Program-made: the position numbers and the translations under genes
Origin: Helichrysum umbraculigerum
Taxonomy: Eukaryota > Streptophyta > Magnoliopsida > Asterales > Asteraceae
Direction: 5' to 3'
Length of the DNA: 64,000 nucleotides
Assembly (NCBI GenBank): GCA_949592205.1
Contig: CATIUR010000004.1
Coordinates: 70,157,837 to 70,221,836 of the forward strand
The notes under the pieces: model-generated
Told to the model about the DNA's origin: nothing
The model's input: only the letters and a program-made list of their open reading frames with translations
The model's database searches: none
Part shown: piece after piece, positions 43,369 to 55,149 of the stretch
Layout: the number at the start of each line of letters is the position of its first letter
Numbering within the stretch: the first letter of the stretch is position 1

Positions 43369-45782
43369 TGGGATCATTTCACCTCATTTTCATCATTCAT
43401 CACTCACACTTCACACTTCATCATTCTTTCTCTCTCTACTCTCTCTCTAGAAATAATTAGATTAGGTTAGTATAATTAAGCTAGTAGATTAGCTTCTAGC
43501 TTGGTTGTAACGGAGGTGCTCCGAGACTGCGATTGCGCAAGATTTGTAATTACGCTTTGTTAGGTTTTATTATAATCTCTATCTTGTTATTTTAAATATG
43601 TTGTGCTGCTGTCATAATTATTTAGAATTGCTTGCTAGAATTATTGCCATGCTTAGCTAAACAAATCTGTGTTTGCTATGATAGTCGTTATGCTAGGGTA
43701 GTTATACTTTAATATGCAATTGGGATATTATGAAACAACGGAGGTAACGTTATACGGCTTTCATTTGTATAGCGCCGGAACCATCACGAATGTGTGTAGT
43801 ACGGAACGTGGAAGCTATGAAAGTCGTGGGCACAATCCGTTGTGGAAATAATGATTCCAATTGTAACACGCCGTTACTCTGTCCGTATGCTGTTAATATA
43901 TATTTGAATCTATGAAATAAGTCTCCAATGTTTATCTATCCAACTTATGCTGTGGTTTGTAACTTACTGCTGGTACATAACTGGTGGTACGCCGCTTATT
44001 ATTCTGTGTCTGATGATCGTTGAACTCGACATGGCCGGTGTTCTCCTGGTTGAAATACACCGGAGGGAGACACGGAGCATTTGATTAGAGATAGGTTAGA
44101 TTCATTTCATATAAAAAATATTTTAGAGAGAACTTTCGGAATATTTGTGACTTAACCAAATTATCCAGTTGCTCTGCACGTATAAACGGATCCTTGTATG
44201 CTGCTCTGCTGCATGTTCTTGTTTGATTGTTGCTTTAGGGTTTGCATGCTAGTATCACCTGTGCTGTTGGATATATGATTAGGTTTTTGAATATAAATTG
44301 ATTGCATACACCAGTTTAACATGCGTAAAATAGTTATGACGATTTATATAAAATAATGATGAACAATTTAATCAGCCGTTAGACCAGATCATCCCAACTT
44401 GTTCCGGTAGGAAACCCCTGTTCATGTTTTTGTTTATTCAACAATTCATGCCATAATTCGGATATCTCGGATGTCCGAGATTGGGGAACAGGATTCGAGG
44501 ATGGTTGTTGGTTAAATTGGTTGCTACATTTGGGAGAACTTCCGGTGTAGTTTACATTTCATAATTGCTATCTTCGTGACATGTTATTTATCTGATTGCG
44601 GACAACTCTACGTTAGATAGATAATAGGCTAGTAATTATGGCTCATTAGGATATATAACTCAGGATAGATAACAAGGACCTTTTAATGTTGTAACGGAAA
44701 TACCGTAAAACAGCTGAATACTGGTATAAGCGTTTAATACAAATACGTGGGAGCTAAGGAAAGGCTGTAGGTAGAATACTTTGCTGTCATTGATTGTTCC
44801 AAGTACGTCTGTTAAGTCCTGACTTCGTCATCATAACTAGTACCTTAACTAAAATAACTACCCCTAAAATAGCATATAAGATTGTCATAGCAAGCACTCG
44901 CGTTAATCTGTAGTTCTCGTAGCCACCTCACCTCCCCTATCCTTAGTTTTAGTTTTTAGATTAGTTAGTTAAGAACAGAAAAGTAACAAAAACCCCTATC
45001 AAACTCTTGATAAAATCAGCTAAATTATGAAAGATAATCAAAAGACCTAGATCCTATGCCCGTTGTAGTTTGAAGAACAACCCTAGGTCATACTTACTAC
45101 TGTACTCCCATAGTTTTAAGTATACTTAGGCCCAGCAAAACATAAATTTTAAAACCCACTGATCGGCGCGCCAGGAGGAAGGCCCGCAACGACGCGAGTC
45201 AAATCGCAACCGACCTCTTGACGCACATCAGGTATTTTGGTCATTTTCTTGTTCCTAATTTAATTTGTTACGTTTTTCATTCGTTACCCATTTTTTTCGT
45301 TATTCTTTTAAATCGCGTAGGTTTAATTTGTGTTGTTTGAATTAACGATATATTTAGAATAATTTTCCATTGAAGTATTATTAAAATACTTTAGTTTAAG
45401 TTTTCAAAATAATTATTGACGTTCGTTTGGTTGCCGAATTAAATTCGCGCGTTTTCGTTGCGTTTGAGACGTTTTTAACAAAACGTCTAGGTTTTTCGTG
45501 TATTATTATTTCCAAATAATAATATATGATAAATAGCTTCTGAAATAGATTTAAGTTATTTATATAAATGTTTTCACCAACGTCGTATAGTTTGTCGGAC
45601 TCCGTCCGGTTGTTTCGCGTAATTATAACTAATTACGTAAGCGTAATATAAAAAAATTACATAGGTGTATATTCATAATAATATACAAATAGTTATAAGT
45701 ATTTAGCCTAAATCACATCTAAATATACGTAATTAGGGTTTCGGTTAAGTTTAAAAGTTAACCTAAATTGCCGGGTGTCACA

Positions 45783-45969
45783 GATAATGTGAAAACATTA
45801 TAACCATTAGAAAGTTTAAGAAAACTATATTAGTGACATGTGAATGCCAAATCATTAGGTAATGTGAAAACATTACAAACCGTTTGATTCTTGGGCTACG
45901 CCATTTGAGACATGAAAATGACTAACCAATTGGTAATGTGAATACATTACAAACCTTAGAGTGACGTTG
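45783..45969 (-). other. T2 3' region, continued after E4
   Basis: Three GTAATGT-type hairpins (45784-45801 with ATAATGT/ACATTAT, 45859-45876, 45933-45950) matching those of T1 in reverse. Confirms T2 is a minus-strand Tat element whose pol lay further right and is lost. Confidence 0.75.
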
Positions 45970-47373
45970 TGACACCCGTCAAATTAGGACTATTAATTAG
46001 GGCCTAATCAATTGTAAATACATGTAATTAGTTCTGTGTTAGGCTAATTAATGTATCTAAATATATATTGATGAATATATACAATTATGCGATTTGATTA
46101 AACCGTACGCAATTTAAATCGAATGTAATTCGGTTCAATTAAATACGGACGTTGGTAAACCATTTTATTAAATAATATAACGTTATTTAATAACGCTATT
46201 ATCTCCAAAATATTATTTTATAATATTTCAATGCAAACTCGTATCGTACAAATAAAATTTACGCGATTAAAAGTAGTAAACGCGCAAACAAAACGAAACA
46301 AGTTAAATTATATCTTATAACGCAATTACAAAATATTTGATGAAATACTTTAACCAAAATATCGGGAAATTATTTGCATTTTAAAACATATAATTAAACA
46401 TGTAAAATAATTATTTAACGTTAAACGATTGGGAAAACGAACACCGCACGGAGCACGGGTCGGAGACTGAAAATGGGAGGCTTAACCTCCCACCTCCTCT
46501 CTCCCTTTTTCATTTATCACTTCCACATCTCTCTCTCTCTTACTCCATTTTCTCTCAAAATCTCACCATCACCACCACTTCACATAAATCACAAAATACT
46601 ACCACTAAACGTCATCATCTTACTTCACACGCTTGGAAGAAAAGAACCACGGCTTCACGATCTACATTTCTATCTTTCCGGTTTCTTCCCGCGCGAACTT
46701 TTAAGTTTCTGACAAAATCCCGAAACCTCTCGATTCTTAGTATTTTCACTTGTTTGCTGTTTATAATAACTTGTAATGTCCAAATATGGGTTGGGTAAAA
46801 GAATCGGACCAAACCATGGCCGGAAAACTCTTTTTTGACCCAAAAATCCGTCAAAAGCTTTAAGTGACGCAACGACGACTGCAGTATAGCGTCACTTCGT
46901 GCGTCACTTAAGTGACGCATTGAGTGTAGCTAAAAGCCCTAATTTTGCGTCACTTTCTTAAGTGCCGCATAAAACCCCTTTTTCCCGACACTTGCCTAAG
47001 TGTCGCAAATTCAATACCCGTCACTATAAACCGACACTTATAGCGTCACTTGTTTAAGTGACGCCTATAATCGAGAACAGATTTCATCCATCACTAACCT
47101 TAGTGACTCATGACCTTTATACCGACACTTACAACCGACACTTCCTTAAGTGTCGCCTTCTATGCGTCACTTGTACAAGTGACGCCATTAGATCAGAATC
47201 CGTCATTTCATGCGACACTTCCTAAGTGTCACCTAAACCCTTGAGTGTCGCTATAAGTGACGCTGAAAACAGAATGTTTACAACTCATTTTTACTAAGTG
47301 TCGAGACCTAAATTTTATCACTTGATTTCACCCAAATTCAAGTCCAGATGCGGTTTTCACCAAACCAATTTAG
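45970..47373 (+). repeat. E5: truncated Tekay LTR, plus orientation
   Basis: Opens TGACACCCGTCAAATTAGGA, matching the LTR start of E3. CT-rich leader at about 46480-46560. The expected donor reads TTTTAAGTTT at about 46700, so the GT is lost. A GTGACGC array follows. Breaks off at 47373 against an Athila fragment. Confidence 0.8.
46861..47262. repeat. GCGTCACTT / AAGTGACGC array in E5
   Basis: About 25 half-sites AAGTGACGC, AAGTGTCGC and complements, many in facing pairs such as GCGTCACTTAAGTGACGC. It occupies the LTR position of the TGCGACACAA array in E1-E3 but with another motif. Confidence 0.85.
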
Positions 47374-47434
47374 ACAAGGAAGCGATTCCTTGACCGACCG
47401 TTCGGGGTGCGATCAGGTTTTTGGCGCCGTTGCC
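47374..47434. other. Inverted 61-bp U5 end plus primer site
   Basis: Reverse complement of 56398-56458, that is the last 42 bases of the A1 5' LTR, a short spacer and 13 bases of primer site, placed against the 3' LTR of A1. Primer part reads TGGCGCCGTTGCC, whereas A1 and A2 internal sites read TGGCGCCGCTGCC. Confidence 0.85.
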
Positions 47435-49246
47435 TGTCGTTGCCGGACCTTATGCTCGAGGCGGGCGATCGGAGGGTGGTTTTAAATTTATAGAGCTGGG
47501 GACCTAAGTTTTACTTATAACTATGGATAGTAGTAAGTAATGACTCAGGGTCGTTCTTAAGATCAACCGTATTGTGAAACCAAGAAGTCAAGACGATCGA
47601 TTCGATTTAGTAGGGTTTTGTAAACAAGAGATTTGATTTTTTGGTTTTTGATTACTTAGGTTCTAAATTAAACTAAATAAACAACAAAATAAAATAATAG
47701 GTGATAATCAGTATGGAGAGGAGTGTTTATTGTGATTTCATTAGCCTTAAGGGGAGATGATGTTTGAATTGATGTTTTGAAAACGTTCTTTCTAAGTATT
47801 TGTGTTGTACTGTTTTAGGTACTTTATGGGGTCAACACTAGCACCCTACTATCTGATTCCTCAGATAGCATGTCACTGAGTACTAGGTTGTCATGATTCT
47901 GATCAGATCAGGCTGCTCTACCCCAACACTGTCTATGAAGACAAGTGACCCGTCTTGGAATTAACTCCTGGGCGCATGAATAAGGTAACAGACCGATATT
48001 TAATTTCTGACCTTTCTTTGATACCATAAAGTATTCTAATTCAAATAGAGCATTTAAGACCTAATTCGGAAAGCGTCTATTAACTTTTCATCAATGGTTT
48101 GTTAGGTTCAGAGCTGGTGGTTGACCCAGTACTGCTCAGAATGTATACACCGACGTCCGTTCCATAGCTTGGGTGTACAGGAACCGTTCATGAGGGAAGG
48201 TTCCGACACTTACATGAGGTACTAGGACGTTTTACGGCATTCCATGCCTTGCGCACTAATGCAAGTTAGGGTGTATACACCGATGGCCGTTCCGTAGCTT
48301 CCATGCATTTGTACTATACCAGAGGTGGTTCCAGCACTATACTAAGTAATAGGACGTTTTACGGTGTTCCACACGTATTGCACATTCGGATCACTCTGAT
48401 CCCGTTTAAACATAGTTTGTATTAAAGCGTACCCATCTATGATATAAACCCAACCCTCACTTAACATTACCCAATAAATCCCTGATTTATTCACGTTGTA
48501 CTATACATTAGGTTTAGCGGTATTTCAAAAGCTTCGAAATCAGACCATGCATAGATAGCACAGATAATTAATTACCCTCAGAACAAGGTTCGCGACTTCT
48601 TGTCTTTTAGGGTTTTAACCACGTTTATTGGAGGAAAGGCGATAGTTTGATGAACAGATTATAATCATAGATGAAAAGTTAAACATACATAGTTTTCATA
48701 TTGTAATAATTGGGAATAATATTTTCACAACGGATTGTGCCCACGACTTTCATAGCTTCCACTTTCCGTACTACACACATTCGTGATGTTTCCGGCGCTA
48801 TACAAATGAAAGCCGTATAACGTTACCTCCGATATTTGATATCATCCCAATTATGTATTTAAATTAACATCATCCCCTATTATAACGGCTAACTACATCA
48901 CAACAAACACAAAAGCTAACTACTCACTAATCATGGTAACGAATCCTAAATCTAGAATAATAACAATGGCATGCATTATAGCAGATAAGGATAGAGATAA
49001 CCGAGATAAATGCGTAGTCTGAATATAAGCTGAAAGATTACAACGAGTAGAGCCTCCGCTATTACATAAGCACCCCTCCAAGTATCTCCAACAAATATTA
49101 CAAAGCAACCCCTCATACTATTTCTCCTCTAACTCCTAAGAGTAGTGTTAGAGAGAGAAAGCTACTAACTAATCTAGTGAGAGAAAGAGTGTAGTGTGTG
49201 AAATGTTGTTGGTGAGAGGTGATGAGAAATGAGGAGGTGAAGCCTC

Positions 49247-49254
49247 TATTTATA
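49247..49254 (-). promoter_or_regulatory. TATA box of A1 LTR inside an inverted repeat
   Basis: Minus strand TATAAATA. It lies in the loop of GAAGCCT (49239-49245) / AGGCTTC (49254-49260). Confidence 0.65.
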
Positions 49255-49329
49255 GGCTTCCAAGATACAAATTTACATTCAACACCCTCGCTCCCAATTT
49301 TACACTGAAATACACCCTCGAGCTATAAA

Positions 49330-49515
49330 ATTCGACACCAAAAGGGGCGTATTCGACACCAAAAGGGGCGTATTCGGTAGCAAATAAGGCGTATTCGGTA
49401 GCAAACGGGGCGAATCCGGTACCATAGAGGGGGTATACTACCCCAAAAGGGGGGTATACCACCCCAAAAGGGGGGGTATACGGCCCCATAAGGGGGGGTA
49501 TACGGCCCCTGTGGG
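49330..49515 (-). promoter_or_regulatory. GTATAC-centred repeats upstream of A1 TATA
   Basis: Repeated GGGGTATACCACCCC, GGGTATACTACCCC and GGGGTATACGGCCCC words, then CGTATTCGG and GGGGCGTATTCG repeats. Same place relative to the TATA box as the arrays in S2 and A2. Confidence 0.8.
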
Positions 49516-49909
49516 GTGGTATCCCCTTGGTCGTGGTCTTGTGCACTGGATCGTAGGTCTTGCGTGCTGGATAGTTACTTGTTTTGGCCCTATCTTTTTT
49601 CGTTCTAGCTTCGTATTCAGGGTTCTTTATATCCACGAGATCGTAATTACCTGAAGATCATAATGAGATAATCTAAGTATAATTTCAAGGTATTATGTAT
49701 TAAAAGTGCTCGTAGAACGTGAACGTATCGTTTGTGCTCTATTTTGTACGTTATTTGGCCATTTTACTTGATTTTCGAAGAAACGCCTTATTTTTAGCCC
49801 TAATGATGAATTATGGTGAAAAAGTATTGATATTGAATGTTTTCATCCATTTTGGGGCTAAAAAGGTGGGAATTATGTACGCAAAAACGTGACTTTTTAC
49901 GTCCAATCA

Positions 49910-52257
49910 AATATCCCACACTTAGACGTTGCTTGTCCTCAAGCAATACTTCAACTATCCTCACTTAAAAAGATGTTTTAAGTCCTATTTTTGCGAATTA
50001 AAATATTTCTAAGAACAACCATTCTTCATACAAGTAACCTGTTTCAGAAAATTGAGATAAATAAGATAATTGTTCCAGAAATAAGAAATGAATATCTTTG
50101 GGCATGCTTCTAATTCTCGTGATCTTTGGCATACACATGACTAGGCAATCTCACCAGGTGGTCACTCAATTCACTCAAAAGTGTATCGGGTTTCCTATCA
50201 TTCTAAACAAATGAAATCGCTCAAAAGCCAGTCATGCAGCATTCATCGTCATAGGCTTGATCAAGAATCAAATCTCCACCACTCAGGTGAGGACGGTGCT
50301 AATTATCCCAAGACATTCATGGGTTGTAGTGTGAAGTGAGGGTTAAGGGTATGGATAGTGGGTATTTTTAGGTTTAAAGGGTTATGCTTATCTTAGAACT
50401 TTTAAACATAAGAAAAATTTTTATTTTGATACGCTTTTTAATGAAAACGGAAACGGATCATGGTAAGGAGGAAAAGATAGCTATTTTGACTTCTATCTTT
50501 TTGAAAACACATGGAATATATATTTTTCAGAGATCGGAGTTTTCGAGAGATTTGAAGCACTTAGGTTTATTTCTATTTTTGGCTTAGAATTTCTTTGCCA
50601 AGGAATTTCTAAGGGATTTTTATTTTTTTCTTTCTTATTCCTTTTGAGATCCTTTCTTTCTTTCATTTTTCAATCTTTTGACATTTCGAATTTTACTTGG
50701 TGTCAATTTTTTACACCTTTAGACTTTCTCGATCTTTTTGAGATTTTTGAAATGGAAACGCACACGAGATTTTTTAAGTAAAACACGAAATTTGTGATTT
50801 TTGAGTGCAAGCAAAAAGAATACCTAAATAGCATTTTTCAAAAATTTAAAAATTCCAAGATAATATTTTGGTGGGTATGGAGGTAGATGGGGTTTAAATA
50901 AAGGGTTTTGAAGAAACAAACAGGTTAAGGCTCAACATGGTTTACTAAGCGGATCATCGATACTAAAAGTGAGTATCAGCAGGGTTAGGCTTGAAGAGAT
51001 ATGAGAAAATGGGTTTATTTCCTAGGGAATGTCAAGGTCATCTAATTGCACCTATACCGCGTACGGTACTCACCAATATGGTCTCGAAATGCATACCAGG
51101 AGCAAGTTCTAATTCAGAAATGCATACATCGGCACACACAACAAATGAATAGTGAAGCATTTAAAATGAATGCTTGTATAGGCTCAAGTTACCTCACAGC
51201 AATTAATATGGTTTGTATGTGCTTAGTCATGCGCTGCCCCTAAGATTATCATTTCTTAATTTGAGAAATTCCTACCTTATTTACACTATTTTCCAAAATA
51301 ACTTACTCATATTCAAAATGGTCCCTCTTGGAAATATTAAAATTCAAAGAAAAAGCAGAGCTAACTGAATGAGTAGCTATCTACTGTCGAAGTTTAGCTC
51401 ATGCTTTTCTTTGTTTTACGCAAAAATTTTGAAAATTTTTGATCAAATTTTAAAGTGAGGAACATTTTCTGAGTTGCTATTTGGACACAAAAATCTATCT
51501 ATGGTATTCTATACCGCTATCCCACACTTAGAGGAACATTGTCCCTAATGTTCTCTTTAGTGGAGATTTTACTGGAAGTAAAATCCCACACTTAGAGTTT
51601 GAACATGTAAGAAAATGTTTCTCAAGTGTTAATTTTGGGCTGGAATCCCACACATAGTGATAAGCTTAGGATATGGTATAGATTACTTTTATTAATTAAC
51701 AGTACTACGTAAAGCAAAAAGATAAAAACAGAGAAAGGATGAAGAAACTCCCCAAATAGCTAAAGCTGAAGATCTGAATATGTGCCGAGTCTTGAAGTCT
51801 TTCTTTGCGGCAACTCCATGAGGATTATTCAGCTTTAGGGGGATTTGCCTTTGATTGAGAACTTTGCCTTCCATTACAACCATCATTTGTGAATCAATCT
51901 CTTAAATGTGAACACGTTGGATATACCTTTTAACTCCATATTTTTGCAATGAAAAGGAATCACTGTCTCAGAATGAAAATATGTTTTCTATTACAAATCA
52001 TTTTGTAGAACATATGTTTTTTAAACGAGTTCGAGCATAATGCATAAAAGTAGTATGCAAGCACCTCAAATACTCGAAACATATGAACTAATTTTCTGAA
52101 AGTATTTTCCTATTTATTTGAGACAAGTGATTTTGCAAAAATGAGTTGCGACTTTTGAAATATTTTGAAAATATCTTTGAGGCATATCCAAGTGTGAAGG
52201 ATATTCAGAGATTTATCTTCACTTATTAACACACCAAAAACACACGTATTATTCCAT
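49910..52257 (-). other. A1 long 3' untranslated region
   Basis: No gene. Colinear with A2 62661-64000: shared blocks include CCCACACTTAGA words, the AACATT/AATGTT hairpin at 51535-51552, GTGCCGATGTATGC and CAAGCCTATGACGAT. Middle part is T-rich. Confidence 0.7.
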
Positions 52258-52310
52258 GGGTTGCCTCCCAAGAAGCGCTGGTTTTAGAGTCGAGAGCTCG
52301 ACTTTCCTTC
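52258..52310 (-). other. Conserved box after the unknown ORF (A1)
   Basis: Minus strand AGTCGA-GCTC-TCGACT hairpin followed by AGCGCTTCTTGGGAGGCAAC. The same pair stands after the A2 ORF. The GGGAGGCAACCC box is familiar from Athila elements. Confidence 0.75.
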
Positions 52311-52553
52311 CTTCAGAATTAATGAGTGGCGGAACTTCCAGGGCCAATGGTGCTGGAAGGTGGGACCCTGGAATAGAATCTCAAGAAGTGGCGAGTGATG
52401 ACCTGAGTGATGTTTGGGATCCTTTCCACATGAAGAGGGAAGCTTTCAAAGTGTTTTTCAGCAACCCTTTGCAAGTGAAGGAGATCCCAGGTGATATCAT
52501 CGACTGATTTTGAGATGATTCCATTGGGATTAAAGATGAGGATCCCATTGGAT

Positions 52554-54152
52554 CTAATAAACCTCACGCTCAGGACGTTCTCCTCTTAAGGAATCCATGA
52601 AACCAAAGAAGCGCAGATGTATATCTTCATGATCAGCTGTGCTGGGTTCTCTTCTTAGTGCATGGATAGATCCTTGGATACCCTGGAGAAGCTGCCTTTG
52701 ATGATCGGAATACGTGAGGTTGGAATTCCGGAAGATGTTCAGGATTCTGTAGTAGACTTCACGTAGACCATCATGGAATAGCTGTCTGGGCTCTTTTGAG
52801 GGAACAGTACCAAAGATTTCTGAGAGTCGTTCCGTGATAAAGTTTGTAGTGTTGATCATCGTGCCATCTGGTATGGAAGATGGGATAGCACGCGTCCTTT
52901 CGTCTAAACTCACGTACTCGAGCTTCTCGATAATCTTGTGGGCGTGGTGTTCAATGGTGCAGTCAATGTAAAACCTGTGTGGCGAGGTGTCATCAATGTG
53001 GTCGTTATCGGCTATGGAATCCATCAATCCTTTAAGATCATTCATCATCTGAATGTCTACTTCCTCGTCAGGGTTCCCAGATGCATAGTCCAAATTGTAC
53101 CTGTAAGAATGCAACAAACTCATTTGTTGGTTAGAATATGGAAATGCGGACCTGATGAGGGCTTCATAAACCTTGCCATATATGACTTTTTGTCCTTCGA
53201 AAAACTCTGACTCGTCTGCAGTTGGTTCTTCATTATCAGAGTGTTCATGCAGGAGCTGAGTTGCTAGATTTTCGGCGAAGGCATGAATGCGGTTTTGTAG
53301 GAATTGAGGACTTCGAGAGTTATTAGCACGATAGACCGCGTATTCAGCCTCAATTTCTTCGATTAACTCTCTCTGCCGTGGGGTGTACTCATTTGTTGAG
53401 TCTCTGATAACCGTCATTATCATCCGAAAATCATCCTCAAATCTTTCGAGGGCACTGATCATCCCTTCATGAGTAGAGACGACCTGAACTTGGATGATCT
53501 CAAGAGGAGGGTCAGGAATGGCAGAAGAAGCGCGAAGATGGATAGAGTGAACATCTATCGGAACATCCATGAAGACGACATCATCTTCGTCACTGTCCTT
53601 TGCTGGAGTATCAGAATCCTAAGAATCAGGGAACTCAACAGTATCGGATGGTGGCTGGGATGCGTCGATGATTTGTGATGTTAGCTGAGAAGAGTCCATC
53701 TCTATATCTCTTTCAGTGTTGGAATTACAGGGAGAGTGATCAATCAATGGGTCTTTCTCTGAATCATCATCTGACAGAATGATTGGATTTTGGATATACT
53801 CGAGCTGCATGATCTCTTCTGTCGGATGCTGAGAGTCACGGAAGTACTCATGAGATGGTGTAGATTGATATACGTCCTCTTCTTCTGGCTCTTCCTCTTC
53901 TTGTTCTTCTTCGGATTCCTCCATTTCTTCTTCTGTCTCTGAGTCTTCCATCTCATTTTCTTCTGAGTTTGATTCTTCGGTTGCAGAGATGAGACAAGTA
54001 TGATCATCAGGTTCACATGAGTCTGAAGGCTCTGACTCGGATGTATCATCGTCTGAAGTGATTCTGCTAGTAGATATTGTGTATATCTCATCATTCTCTA
54101 GTAGAGAACTATCAGCCTGGTCAACCTGGAAGGATACGGTCTCTCCATGTGC
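52554..54152 (-). pseudogene. Unknown helical-repeat ORF with acidic linker (A1)
   Basis: One frame from a TGA at 54153-54155 to the stop at 52554, broken by a TAG at 53619-53621. First part is a Glu/Asp/Ser-rich linker (EEEMEESEEEQEEEEPEEED). The second part, 338 codons from Met 53570, holds three related helical modules at about residues 43-104, 124-186 and 262-329, sharing a Y..(V/I) helix, Ser, then Y(S/T)..Q..LL (YGKVYEALIRSAFPYSNQQM; REVYYRILNIFRNSNLTYSD). It is homologous to the A2 ORF at 61494-62600. No signal peptide, membrane segment, RT or integrase motif. Function unknown. Confidence 0.75.
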
Positions 54153-55149
54153 TCAAAAACTAATAGTCTGCGAGTATACATCAATGATAGCGCGAGCAGT
54201 GTTCATAAAAGGCCTGCCTAGGATGATTGGTATATTGATATCTTCCTGTATATCCATCACAACAAAGTCAGTGGGAAAAAAAGAATTTATCAACCTTAAC
54301 CATTATGTTTTCGGCTATTCCTCGTGGATATCGAATTGATTGATCTGCTAGCTGCACGCTCATCTTTGTAGGCTTAAGGTTTCCTAATTCTAATATGACA
54401 TATAGAGAATAAGGCATGAGATTTATGCTGGCTCCAAGATCGGCCAAGGAGCGAATCATGCCTGACTGATAGATGGAACAGGGCAGAGTAAAGCGACCAG
54501 TGTCTCCTAGTTTTTCGGGCAGGTTGCTTATGAAGGCTGAACATTCCGCATTCAGAGGGATTTTAGATACGTCGGGTATCTTATCTTTGGTAGAAAGCAT
54601 TCTTCTAATGTACTTGGTACTGGTACGAATTCTAGACACGGTGTCTAAGAATTTTGAGTCGAGTTTGAAAGAGTTGACCTTGTATTTTTGCTTTAGACGA
54701 TTAGGGAATGGGATTTTGACTTCTCTTTCAGGAGTGGGTATGGATGGGGTCTCAACTGTCTTCGGGATAGGAGATTCTTCCTTCACCGGAGAAGGAGTAA
54801 TAGGTTGACTCGGTGTCACCTTTGGGTCTTTAGAGGTTACTTGTTTGGCCTCTTCTACGTGTGGGTTGTGAATGGTATTGCTGGGAAGGGTTCCTTGGGG
54901 TCTAGTGTCAAGACGCTGAGCCAACTGACCGATTTGGTTCTCAAGGCTTTTAAGAACCGAGAGTTGGTTTCTAATGAATAGGTCAGTCTGGTCTTGTCTA
55001 GCAGTGGTTTTCTGGTTGAATAGTGTCTGACCCTCGATAAATTTGGTGAGATTATCATCTTGACTAGTGATAGGCACAATGGTTTTTGTGGTATCACTAG
55101 GTGGGCTGACATATGGTGCAGTTAAGGATAAGGGTTGGTTGTAGGTAAG
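54153..55149 (-). pseudogene. Athila-type Gag C-terminus and protease (A1)
   Basis: Proline-rich linker, then PFPNRLKQKYKVNSFKLDSK, LPEKLGDTGRFTLPCSI and the Athila protease motif SLADLGASINLMPYSLY with DLGAS in place of DTG/DSG. A run of seven A at about 54279-54285 marks a frameshift; the next frame completes IILGRPFMNTARAIIDVYSQ. The same frame as Gag upstream. Confidence 0.82.

Larger units (their letters stand above)
42689..45230 (+). mobile_element. S2: solo Athila-type LTR
   Basis: 2542 bp, TGATGACACAC to GACGCACATCA, flanked by perfect TSD GGTAT (42684-42688, 45231-45235). Opening ACAAAAAGTCAAGTTTTTATGC resembles the LTR starts of A1 and A2. TATA box at 43360-43368 with a palindrome array upstream and CT-rich DNA downstream. 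No primer site or internal DNA follows, as expected after LTR-LTR recombination. Confidence 0.88.
34614..45782 (-). mobile_element. E4: non-autonomous LTR element related to Tekay (LARD-like)
   Basis: Perfect TSD GATAA (34609-34613, 45783-45787). Long LTRs, about 3.2 kb each without S2, around only 2.2 kb of internal DNA. It keeps a Met-tRNA primer site, a leader, one small ORF at the place of the coiled-coil ORF, and the polypurine end (TTCTCCCCCTGTTAGGAG) seen in E3, but has no gag or pol. It should need proteins from an element such as E3. LTRs differ by a few per cent by eye. Confidence 0.88.
40070..45782 (-). repeat. 5' LTR of E4, split by S2
   Basis: Same landmarks as 34614-37835. Interrupted at 42688 by the solo LTR S2 and resuming at 45231 with the duplicated GGTAT. 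Poly-G run expanded near 42630. Confidence 0.9.
47435..49909 (-). repeat. 3' LTR of A1
   Basis: First 380 bases match 56457-56840 (TGTCGTTGCCGGACCTTA...). Right end GTCCAATCA beside polypurine AAGTGTGGGATATT (minus). Includes an imperfect 125-bp duplication (starts 48146 and 48271; shared AGGACGTTTTACGG) and a promoter with palindromes and TATA box. Confidence 0.82.

Noticed and set aside
47435..47445. Start of a tRNA-Asp gene (TGTCGTTG)
   Set aside because: The same bases are ordinary LTR sequence at 56457 and nothing further resembles a tRNA.
49250..49636. 128-codon minus-strand frame with GVVYP / EYAPFG repeats
   Set aside because: It lies across the promoter repeats of the A1 LTR; repetition of the DNA explains it.
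50384..51243. Short frames in the A1 3' region
   Set aside because: The matching A2 region conserves DNA blocks but not these frames.
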